Assembly (NCBI GenBank): GCA_039931615.1
Contig: JBDTRR010000008.1
Coordinates: 62,001 to 126,000, forward strand
Direction: 5' to 3'
Length of the DNA stretch: 64,000 nucleotides
Source of the DNA: JAHFUI01 sp039931615
GTDB lineage: Bacteria; Acidobacteriota; Vicinamibacteria; Vicinamibacterales; CAVVIG01
The translations under genes and the position numbers were made by a program. Shown here in pieces: positions 1 through 6,980 of the stretch. The first letter of the stretch is position 1. Each line of letters starts with the position of its first letter. Under the pieces are notes generated by a model. It was not told where the DNA came from, did no database searches, and worked only from the letters and a program-made list of their open reading frames with translations.

Positions 1-591
1 CGGCGCGAGGCGGCGGCGCGCACCGCGGTGCCGGGGGTCGCGACCGGACTGGCCGTGACCGGTACCGGGGGGGACGTCCTGTTCGTCGAGGCGGCGTCGA
101 TGGCCGGCAAGGGCGGCCTGGTGCTGACCGGACAGTTGGGCGACGTCATGAAGGAGTCGGCGCGGATTGCGCTGACCTACGTCAAGAGTCACGCCGTGCA
201 GCTCGGGATCGACGAGCGGACGTTCGACGGCCGGGAGTTTCACGTGCACGTTCCGGCGGGGGCAATCCCGAAGGACGGTCCCAGCGCCGGCGTCACGATG
301 GTCGCCGCCCTGGCGTCGCTGCTGACGGGCCGGACCGTCAAAAGCACGGTCGGGATGACCGGCGAGGTGACGCTGCAAGGGCGGGTGCTGCCGATCGGCG
401 GCCTGAAGCAGAAGGTGCTGGCGGCGCACGCCGCCGGGTTGACCGAGGTCATTCTCCCCGACGACAACGCGCCGGACCTGGACGACGTGCCGTCGGAGGT
501 GCGCGAACAGATGCATTTCCATCCGGTCAAGTCGGTCGATGAAATGCTGGCCGTCGCGCTGGACGCGAGAGGCCTGGCGATGGTGGCCTAG
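1..591 (+). CDS. lon: Lon protease, C-terminal fragment (5' end outside window)
   Basis: This is the proteolytic domain of the ATP-dependent Lon protease, which degrades misfolded and regulatory proteins in the cytoplasm. The reading frame is open from base 1 and ends at TAG 589-591, leaving 196 residues; the ATPase part lies outside the window. The catalytic serine sits in PKDGPSAG (fragment residue 95) and the partner lysine in GGLKQK (residue 136), so the Ser-Lys dyad of family S16 is intact. The segment VPGVATGLAVT near the edge matches the usual start of the protease domain. A long inverted repeat follows the stop codon. Confidence 0.96.
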   Translation, partial: RREAAARTAVPGVATGLAVTGTGGDVLFVEAASMAGKGGLVLTGQLGDVMKESARIALTYVKSHAVQLGIDERTFDGREFHVHVPAGAIPKDGPSAGVTMVAALASLLTGRTVKSTVGMTGEVTLQGRVLPIGGLKQKVLAAHAAGLTEVILPDDNAPDLDDVPSEVREQMHFHPVKSVDEMLAVALDARGLAMVA

Positions 592-647
592 ACCTAGAAG
601 CGTGCCAAAGTCGGATGGGCTGCCAGCCGTCCGCGAACGTCGGAGTC

Positions 648-730
648 GGAAAAGGGGTCGGGAGTAATTAAATTTGCCACGCGGTTCACTGCTCCAACTG
701 GCGAAAAAAAATACTCCCGACCCCTTTTTC
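648..730. repeat. Long inverted repeat (REP-like palindrome) between lon and the OsmC gene
   Basis: Bases 650-666 pair perfectly with 712-728 (17 bp), and the stem extends to 648-666/712-730 with one G.T pair. The arm contains AAAAGGGGTCGGGAGTA. The loop of 45 bases is unremarkable. The element fills the gap between two convergent genes and ends two bases before the OsmC stop codon. It could act as a bidirectional terminator. The G-run arms ending in A/T tracts also resemble REP elements mobilised by REP-associated tyrosine transposases, but no such transposase is in the window. Confidence 0.75.
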
Positions 731-731
731 G

Positions 732-1175
732 TCACTCCAGCCGCGTCCGGATCTCGATCCTGGAGGTGAGTGCCAGGTGGACCGGACACCGGTTGGCGAT
801 CGCCAGCAGCCGGTCGCGCTGATCCTGATCGAGCGCCCCTTCAAGCTCGATGTCGCAGTCGATGACGGTGATGGTGGCGTCCCGTGTCTCGCAGTCGGCA
901 CAGTCCTCGACGTGGACCCGGGAATGGCGGAGGCGCACCGTCACCCGTTCGAGCGCCCACTGCTTCCGCCGCGCGTACATGCCGACCGTCATCGAGGTGC
1001 ATGACCCAAGCGAGGCCAGCAGCAGGTCATACGGCGTCGGGCCGGTATCCGTTCCTCCAGCGGCGACCGGTTCGTCGCTCTTCAGGTGGTGCGCACCCGA
1101 CGTGATCTCCTGAGCCAATCCGCCGATCGTCCCGCGCACGATCACCACGTGTTGAACGGCGCGTTCGCTGGCCAT
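732..1175 (-). CDS. OsmC/Ohr family protein
   Basis: This 147-residue protein belongs to the OsmC/Ohr superfamily, thiol-dependent enzymes that usually reduce organic hydroperoxides in the cytoplasm. The two family cysteines are present: one in LGSCTSMTVGMYARRK and one in ANRCPVHLAL. Two further cysteines sit in a short insertion (EDCADCETRD) that is not part of the catalytic pair. A good ribosome binding site (AAAGGAGAGG) precedes the ATG. It is divergent from the flavoprotein gene at 1239, with 63 bases between the start codons, so the two may share a redox-related regulatory region. Activity on peroxides is inferred from family only. Confidence 0.9.
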   Translation of the reverse strand: MASERAVQHVVIVRGTIGGLAQEITSGAHHLKSDEPVAAGGTDTGPTPYDLLLASLGSCTSMTVGMYARRKQWALERVTVRLRHSRVHVEDCADCETRDATITVIDCDIELEGALDQDQRDRLLAIANRCPVHLALTSRIEIRTRLE

Positions 1176-1238
1176 CGCCTCTCCTTTCCGGAATCTGTAT
1201 GATCGGCTCCCGTTTCCGCTTTCGGAAGGAGGTGAGCC

Positions 1239-2654
1239 CTGCCGCCCGCATCGCCATCGTATTCGAATCGACCGGACCAGTTTCGCGCGATCGTCGTCGG
1301 TTCAGGCCAGGGCGGCACACCGTTGTCCATGACCCTGGCCAATGCCGGCTGGCGGACGGCGCTGATCGAACGGACGCACGTCGGCGGGACCTGCATCAAC
1401 GAAGGCTGTACGCCGACCAAAACGATGGTCGCCAGCGCACGCGTGGCGTATCTGGCGCGGCGCGCCGCCGGCTACGGGGTAGCGGTCGGAAACGCCAGCG
1501 TCGACATGGCCAGGGTCCGGCAGCGCAAGCGCGAGACCGCGGAGAGTTTTCGTCACGGCAGTCAAAGCCGGCTGGAGCAGACGGCGAACCTCGAGTTGAT
1601 CTTCGGCGAGGCCAGCTTCACCGACGCCGGGTCTTTGATCGTCCGCCTGCCGGACGGCAGCCATCGCGAGCTCCACGGTGAGAACATCTTCATCAACGCC
1701 GGCGCCCGGCCGGCCGTACCTGAGATCGATGGCCTCGCCGGCGTGCCTTTTCTCGACAGCACATCGGTGATGGAGCTGGCGGATGTTCCGGAACACCTGC
1801 TGGTGCTGGGCGGCGGTTATGTGGGCCTGGAGTTCGGGCAGATGTTCCGCCGCTTCGGCAGCCGGGTGACGATCATCCAGGGCGCCGGGCAGCTGCTCGG
1901 CCGCGAAGATCCCGACGTCGCCGAGGCGGTGGCGGCGATCATGAGAGAGGACGGCATCGACGTCCTGCTGAATGCACGTGCCGAACGCGTGACCGGGACG
2001 GCAACGCGCATCGAGCTCACCGTTCGCCGCGGCGACGCCACGGATGTGGTGGCCGGTTCCCATCTCCTCGTCGCCACCGGACGGATTTCGAACGCCGACC
2101 GGCTGAACCTGCCGGCCGCCGGCATCGCCGCCGACCGCCGCGGTTACATCCAGGTCAATGGGAGACTGGAAACCAGTCGCGCCGGCTGCTACGCCCTGGG
2201 CGACATCACTGGCGGGCCGGCGTTCACTCACATCTCCTACGACGACTTCCGCATCCTGCGCAACAACCTCCTCGACAACGGAAGCGCGACCACGGAGGGG
2301 CGGCTCGTCCCCTACACGGTGTACATCGATCCTCAGCTTGGCCGCGTCGGCATGACCGAAGCGGAGGCTCGCGCCGCCAATGCCGCTATCCGGGTGGCCC
2401 GGATGCCGATGTCCAAGGTGGCGCGGGCGATCGAAGTCGACGAGACGCGCGGGTTCATGAAGGCGATCGTCGACCCCCGGACGGACCGCATCCTCGGCGC
2501 CGCCGTCCTGGGCCTTGAAGGGGGTGAAGTGATGTCGATGCTGCAGCTGGCGATGATCGGCGGACTGCCGTACACCGCGTTGCGCGATGCGGTCTTCGCC
2601 CACCCGACGCTGGCCGAGTCGTTGAACAACCTCTTCACGCATTTCGATTCGTAA
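1239..2654 (+). CDS. FAD-dependent pyridine nucleotide-disulfide oxidoreductase (mercuric reductase / lipoamide dehydrogenase type), apparent CTG start
   Basis: Flavoprotein of the disulfide reductase family that moves electrons from NAD(P)H through FAD to a redox-active disulfide. The CTG start gives 471 residues. The FAD-binding motif VVGSGQGGTPLS, the active-site CINEGC, the NAD(P)-binding LGGGYVGLEFGQ and the C-terminal HPTLAE are all present. The first ordinary start codon in frame (TTG 1323) would cut off the FAD motif. Upstream of it the frame is open back to a TGA at 1233-1235 and holds no ATG, GTG or TTG. A perfect AAGGAGGT (1226-1233) lies 5 bases before CTG 1239. It lacks the extra C-terminal cysteine pair of true MerA, so mercury reduction is not supported. 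Confidence 0.88.
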   Translation: MPPASPSYSNRPDQFRAIVVGSGQGGTPLSMTLANAGWRTALIERTHVGGTCINEGCTPTKTMVASARVAYLARRAAGYGVAVGNASVDMARVRQRKRETAESFRHGSQSRLEQTANLELIFGEASFTDAGSLIVRLPDGSHRELHGENIFINAGARPAVPEIDGLAGVPFLDSTSVMELADVPEHLLVLGGGYVGLEFGQMFRRFGSRVTIIQGAGQLLGREDPDVAEAVAAIMREDGIDVLLNARAERVTGTATRIELTVRRGDATDVVAGSHLLVATGRISNADRLNLPAAGIAADRRGYIQVNGRLETSRAGCYALGDITGGPAFTHISYDDFRILRNNLLDNGSATTEGRLVPYTVYIDPQLGRVGMTEAEARAANAAIRVARMPMSKVARAIEVDETRGFMKAIVDPRTDRILGAAVLGLEGGEVMSMLQLAMIGGLPYTALRDAVFAHPTLAESLNNLFTHFDS

Positions 2655-2800
2655 TCGCTGGCCGGAACCGGCGGGTGCGCCGCGTCGTCAAGGATGTGCT
2701 GGCTAGGGTAGGATGGAGATTGAAGAGCTTTGAGCTCATCAGTCCCAGTCGACCCGGCTCGGAGTGCGGCGGCAGCACGGCGTAAGATCAGGGAACGGCA

Positions 2801-3703
2801 ATGGTCACGATGCTCGAAGATTCCGGGAACGATCGCACGGCCACGGTCAGCCACGACGAGGATGACAGCCTCGGGCTGGGCGAGCTGCTCCAGCGTGCCC
2901 GTGATCGGCGCGGTCTCACCCTCGAGCAGATCTCGAACGACACGAAGATTCCCCGCCGCCATCTCGAAGCGATCGAGGCAGACAACCTGGCGGCGGTGCC
3001 GGGCGGGTTCTATCGACGCGCCCAGCTGCGGACGTTCGCTCACGCCGTCGGCCTCGATGAAACGGTGGCACTGTCCCGGCTGGAGCGCATATTGGGCCGT
3101 GCCTCGACCGAAACGCCGCCCGAGGCGCCCCCACCCGTCCACGCGTCGACGACAATATCAGGTAAACGGATCCTGGTCGTCATCGGGGTGGGTGTGGCGG
3201 CGGTGGTGTTCTTTCGGTCGATCGGCCGACAACAGCCTGCGGTTCGTGATGGTCAGGAGCGCACGATCGCGGACCTACCGAGCCCGGTCGTCCGGGGGAG
3301 TCCAGAGCGAGCCGACGATGCCGTGGTGGCCACCTCGGAGAGCACGATACCGGATCCTCCCATGGCTCCCGATGCCGCGGACCCGACCGCGGCGCCCCCG
3401 GCGGTGCAGCCGGACGCTCGACCACCGATCGTTGCCGACAGCAATACCTCGGTCAGCACCGAGCCGACCAGGCCCGCCGCCAATGCATTCAGCGAACTGG
3501 TCGTCACCACGGAGCCGCCGGGAGCGCGCGTGACGGTGGACGGGATCGGCTGGGGCAGCTCACCGGCCACGATCCGGTTCCTGCCCGCCGGCAGCAAGCG
3601 CATCCGCGTGATCAAGGAAGGCTACGGGAGCGAGGAACGGGTGATCACGGTCAGCGATGGTCGCCGGAGCACGCTCGGCATCCGGCTGCGCGCCGCGCCC
3701 TGA
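2801..3703 (+). CDS. RodZ-like HTH / transmembrane / PEGA-domain protein
   Basis: A 300-residue bitopic membrane protein. Residues about 25-90 form a RodZ-type helix-turn-helix (GELLQRARDRRGLTLEQIS, then IPRRHLEAIEADN). A proline-rich linker leads to a single membrane helix around 122-138 (ILVVIGVGVAAVVFF). A long Pro/Ala/Asp-rich periplasmic linker follows, and a C-terminal PEGA domain of about 70 residues begins at LVVTTEPPGARVTVDG. RodZ proteins link MreB to the elongation machinery; PEGA domains occur in envelope proteins. A role at the cell envelope is therefore likely, while a real RodZ function is inference. It stands alone between the flavoprotein gene and a convergent secreted protein gene. 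Confidence 0.82.
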   Translation: MVTMLEDSGNDRTATVSHDEDDSLGLGELLQRARDRRGLTLEQISNDTKIPRRHLEAIEADNLAAVPGGFYRRAQLRTFAHAVGLDETVALSRLERILGRASTETPPEAPPPVHASTTISGKRILVVIGVGVAAVVFFRSIGRQQPAVRDGQERTIADLPSPVVRGSPERADDAVVATSESTIPDPPMAPDAADPTAAPPAVQPDARPPIVADSNTSVSTEPTRPAANAFSELVVTTEPPGARVTVDGIGWGSSPATIRFLPAGSKRIRVIKEGYGSEERVITVSDGRRSTLGIRLRAAP

Positions 3704-3710
3704 AGCATGC

Positions 3711-4397
3711 TCAGCGCTTGACGCGGTTGCCGTAGACCTCGATGCGGCCGACGTTGATATACCCGCCCGAGCCATGTCCGCTGCCCGGCATCAAATCGGC
3801 AAAGCCGACGGCATCCACCTTGGTCAGATCGGGATGCTCGATCCACGTCCCAACCGTCACCACGCGCGCGATGTCGAGCTTGAGCCAGCGTAGATCGGAC
3901 GGCGTGATCTCGCTGCCGTTGAAGTCGGCCTGCAGCCCGGACGGCCGGTCACCGACCAGCCAGGTTCCGTCGGCAAGCTTCACGATCGGCCACGCCTGGT
4001 GAAAACCGGACGTGCGAACCACCCATCGGATCTTGGCGAGCGGCGCGCTCAGGTCGACGAAGCTGTTGCGGTCGCGCAGCGCCGCCGCGCTCGGCGACGT
4101 GGTGGTCCCGGTCCAGAGATTGTGCGGCACGAGGTCGCCCCGGCCGGCGACGAGCTGAATTTCCTTGCCCGACGTGCCGTAAAGGGTCAGCTCGAGATTC
4201 GGGTTGACGACACCTCCCTGCGACGCCGGCCAGGCGCTGTGATCATCGGGCGGCGTCGGGAGTGGCTGCCACGATTCGCCGAAGAACAGCGGCGGCCGCG
4301 TCGGCGCCGGCCGCGCCGCGGCCGTCTGGGCCAGCGCGCTCGACGCGACGCCGACGAACAACACCAAGGCTGAGAGTCCTAACCATCGACGCATCAT
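3711..4397 (-). CDS. Secreted hypothetical protein
   Basis: A 228-residue protein starting MMRRWLGLSALVLFVGVASS, with a Sec-type signal peptide and probable cleavage near ALAQ. I chose the ATG at 4397 because an AGGAGG sits 5 bases upstream; the frame can be extended 20 codons further but that piece is not signal-like. I do not recognise the family. The mature part contains GKEIQLVAGRGD, LKLDIARVVTVGTWIEH and VGRIEVYGNR, which look like beta-rich lectin or galactose-binding-like segments. It lies 61 bases downstream of the phosphotriesterase-family gene on the same strand and may be the last gene of that transcription unit. Confidence 0.75.
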   Translation of the reverse strand: MMRRWLGLSALVLFVGVASSALAQTAAARPAPTRPPLFFGESWQPLPTPPDDHSAWPASQGGVVNPNLELTLYGTSGKEIQLVAGRGDLVPHNLWTGTTTSPSAAALRDRNSFVDLSAPLAKIRWVVRTSGFHQAWPIVKLADGTWLVGDRPSGLQADFNGSEITPSDLRWLKLDIARVVTVGTWIEHPDLTKVDAVGFADLMPGSGHGSGGYINVGRIEVYGNRVKR

Positions 4398-4458
4398 GCA
4401 AGCCTCCTGAGTGGTCGAAAAACAGATGTAGTGCAGGCACTGCTTCAGACGAACCACG

Positions 4459-5619
4459 CTAGCCCTTCCGCGACCGCTTCGGAACGAAGGCGAGAAACCG
4501 GCGCGGGTTGTCCACCAGGATTCGGTGCAGCACCTCGTCGCTCGCCCCTGCCGCCTTCACCTTCGGCACGAACACCGTCAGCGTCTTGGCGTAGCCGCGC
4601 GAGGCGTCGGCCGAGAACAAGAGGTGGTCGGCAAAGCCGGCCTCGATCAGGGCCATCACCATCGGCACCTGTTGCGCGTCGCCGTTGCCGCCCTGGCGAT
4701 CGAAGCCGACGTAGGCGCCGCGCCGGCAAAGCGCCTTGTGCACGTAGACATTCGCGTCGACCAGATTCCCGAGGTGTCCGATGACGACCCGATCCGGTTT
4801 CACGCCGGCGTCCTCGAGGATGTCGAGCTGTTCGAGTGCCGATTTCCCGGGAATGCCAGTATGCGTGAAGATCGGAATGTTGGTCGCGACGTGCGCGCGG
4901 CCGATGGCGCGGAACACCTTGCGCTCGTCAGCAGTGATCTCATCCCACGAGCCAATCTCGCCGAAGGCACCGACGGTGTCGGCATCGACCTGCTTGATCA
5001 GCTCCTGCACGATCTGGTCTTCGCTCAACGAGGCAATCTCTTTCGGGTAGAACGCCTGGTTGTAGAAGCCGCCGCCGACGACGATCGGCAGGCCGGATTT
5101 CTGCGAAATCTGCCGCAGGAAGTTGATGTCCCGCCCCATATCCGGGTGTCCGGCGTCGACGATGCAGGCGACGCCTTCACGTTTGACGAGAGCGAGCTCC
5201 TCTGACATCAGAGCGGCGTCGCGCATGGGATCCGGACCGGCGGGCGCCGCGGCACCGCCGCCTCCCGCCCCGCCGGCACGAGCGCCGGCTGGCAATCCAT
5301 TCGCGGCCCGGGTCGCCGCCGTCGCCGCACTGAACCGGGCCATGAAATCGGGCGCCAGCGACATGTGCTCGTGGAACAGCGTCGGACCGCCGGCCAGCTC
5401 CTCTGGGGCGTAGTCCTTCAGGATCGTTCTGATCACCGCGCCTTTGGGGAAGGCGGGCGTCTGTGCGAGGGCGCCAGCCGGGACTGCCGCCGCGGCCGCC
5501 CCGATGGCCAGCAGCTCCAATGCTTCGCGCCGGGTAAAGCCGCGCGGGCGGGACTCGGACGTCGGTATTGCCGTTGGATGCGTCATCACTGTCCCGTGTG
5601 GTGGGGTGGAAGTGCTCAT
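4459..5619 (-). CDS. Phosphotriesterase-family metal hydrolase, Tat-exported
   Basis: A 386-residue amidohydrolase-superfamily protein of the phosphotriesterase family. The metal ligands are visible: H83 and H85 (HEHMSL), E221 (AFGEIG), H253 (FTHTG), H282 (VIGHLG) and D338 (FSADAS). The bridging ligand is Glu, as in E. coli phosphotriesterase homology protein, not the carboxylated Lys of organophosphate hydrolases, so a lactonase or esterase role is more likely than organophosphate cleavage. RRE in FTRREALEL before a hydrophobic stretch suggests Tat export. A Gly/Ala-rich insertion (about 104-130) follows the HxH strand. Its ATG overlaps the stop of the DUF1552 gene (ATGA), so translation is coupled. 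Confidence 0.9.
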   Translation of the reverse strand: MSTSTPPHGTVMTHPTAIPTSESRPRGFTRREALELLAIGAAAAAVPAGALAQTPAFPKGAVIRTILKDYAPEELAGGPTLFHEHMSLAPDFMARFSAATAATRAANGLPAGARAGGAGGGGAAAPAGPDPMRDAALMSEELALVKREGVACIVDAGHPDMGRDINFLRQISQKSGLPIVVGGGFYNQAFYPKEIASLSEDQIVQELIKQVDADTVGAFGEIGSWDEITADERKVFRAIGRAHVATNIPIFTHTGIPGKSALEQLDILEDAGVKPDRVVIGHLGNLVDANVYVHKALCRRGAYVGFDRQGGNGDAQQVPMVMALIEAGFADHLLFSADASRGYAKTLTVFVPKVKAAGASDEVLHRILVDNPRRFLAFVPKRSRKG

Positions 5620-6980
5620 GCCGACGTGGCGGACAGCTCGGACAGCTCCCTGAATTGTCCCGTGCTGTCGCCGAGTGTGTCGACCGGCACGCCGATCTTG
5701 TTGAGCAGCGTCAGCTGCAGGTTCGTCAGCGGCGTGTCGTCGGGATAGACGAGATGACGGCCGCCCTTGATCGTGCCCGCTCCCCCGCCGAGCAGCAGGG
5801 TCGGCAGCGGCCCGTGGGTGTGTCGATCGCTGTTGCTGATGCCTGACCCGTAGAGCAGGATCATGTGATCGAGCAGCGAGCCGTCGCCGTCGGGAGTCGA
5901 GCGCAGCGTCTCCAGATACGCCGCGAACAGACTGACGTGATAGGTCTGGATGGTGGTGCACTTCACCAGCTTGGCCGGATCGTTCTGGTGATGGGTCAGC
6001 GAATGATGCGGCTCGGGTATGCCGATCTGCGGATACGGCCGCCCGGTCTGCTCGCGGCCGTACATGAACGTGATCACCCGGGTCAGATCGGACTGGTAGG
6101 CGAGCAGCTGCAGATCGTAGAGCAGCCTGACATGCGCTTCGAACCCCTCGGGAATGCCGGCCGGCTGCTCGACATCCGGCCCCTCGATCGCGCTCTGCTC
6201 TTCGGCCTTCTGGATCCGCCGTTCCACGTCGCGCAGCGATTCGAGGTAGTCGTTCACCTTTGTCGTGTCGGTCGGCCCGAGCTTCTGCTGGAGCTGCCTC
6301 ACCCGCTCGGTCACCGAGTCGAGGATGCTGCGGTCGCGGCGGAGCCGGGCGGCGCGGACACGGGCATCCGTGCTGTCGCTCGAGCCGAACAGACGCTCGA
6401 AGACCACACGCGGGTTGTTTTCCGCCATCAACGGCAGGGTCGGCGTCAGCCACGACAGCGTGCTGCTGTAGGCGCAGCTGTAGCCGACATCGCACGATCC
6501 CACCAGGCTGTTGTCGTCGGCTGTCAGCTGCAGTGAGGAAAGCTGGGTGTCGCGCTCGAACGCCTTCGCCGCGATCTGGTCCATCGAGACGCCGTTGGCA
6601 ACCACGCTGTCCGACTTCCTGACGTGCACGCCGGTCAGGTACGACCCGGTGGCGCGCGAGTGATCGCCGCCGCCGTCGCCGAGCGCCTCCGCCTGATGAC
6701 TGGACAGTCCGGTGACGACAACCAGCTGATCGCGGAACGGCTGCAGCGGCGCCAGAATCGGCGACAGCTCGAATTCGGCGCCGACGCCCTTGGGGAGCCA
6801 ATTCTCGTAGATGACGCCGTTGGGGTGGTAGACGACGCCGAAGCGACGCACCGGTTGGGCGGCGGTCCTGGCGACGGCCGTCAGCGCCGGCACCATCGCG
6901 TCCAACAACGGCAGGGCGACGGCGGCGCCGAGGCCGCGCAGCGCCGTGCGTCGGGATATCGCCTTCTTGGTGACGATCAT
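5616..6980 (-). CDS. DUF1552 domain protein, Tat-exported
   Basis: A 454-residue DUF1552 protein. The N-terminus has a Tat-type signal (SRRTALRG at residues 9-16, then a hydrophobic stretch), so it is probably folded before export to the periplasm. Characteristic segments are RRFGVVYHPNGVIYENWLP, HHSLTHHQNDPAKL and ILLYGSGISNSDRHTHGPLP, which resemble alkaline-phosphatase-fold (DUF1501-like) proteins. These proteins are almost always encoded next to DUF1592-type cytochromes, as here; their reaction is unknown. It overlaps the upstream DUF1592 gene (start ATG 6980, upstream stop 6977) and the downstream hydrolase gene by four bases each. Confidence 0.92.
   Translation of the reverse strand: MIVTKKAISRRTALRGLGAAVALPLLDAMVPALTAVARTAAQPVRRFGVVYHPNGVIYENWLPKGVGAEFELSPILAPLQPFRDQLVVVTGLSSHQAEALGDGGGDHSRATGSYLTGVHVRKSDSVVANGVSMDQIAAKAFERDTQLSSLQLTADDNSLVGSCDVGYSCAYSSTLSWLTPTLPLMAENNPRVVFERLFGSSDSTDARVRAARLRRDRSILDSVTERVRQLQQKLGPTDTTKVNDYLESLRDVERRIQKAEEQSAIEGPDVEQPAGIPEGFEAHVRLLYDLQLLAYQSDLTRVITFMYGREQTGRPYPQIGIPEPHHSLTHHQNDPAKLVKCTTIQTYHVSLFAAYLETLRSTPDGDGSLLDHMILLYGSGISNSDRHTHGPLPTLLLGGGAGTIKGGRHLVYPDDTPLTNLQLTLLNKIGVPVDTLGDSTGQFRELSELSATSA

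Noticed and set aside
1302..2642. Long antisense frame (446 codons) opposite the flavoprotein gene
   Set aside because: The sense strand has complete family motifs; the antisense frame has no recognisable domain and arises from the strong third-position GC bias.
1239..2654. Mercuric reductase as the specific function
   Set aside because: The CINEGC centre is shared by the whole family; the vicinal C-terminal cysteines and MerA N-terminal domain are absent and no mer genes are nearby.
5620..6801. N-terminal extension of the phosphotriesterase-family frame
   Set aside because: The open frame continues upstream antisense-like through the DUF1552 gene, but the ATGA-coupled start at 5619 and the signal peptide mark the real N-terminus.
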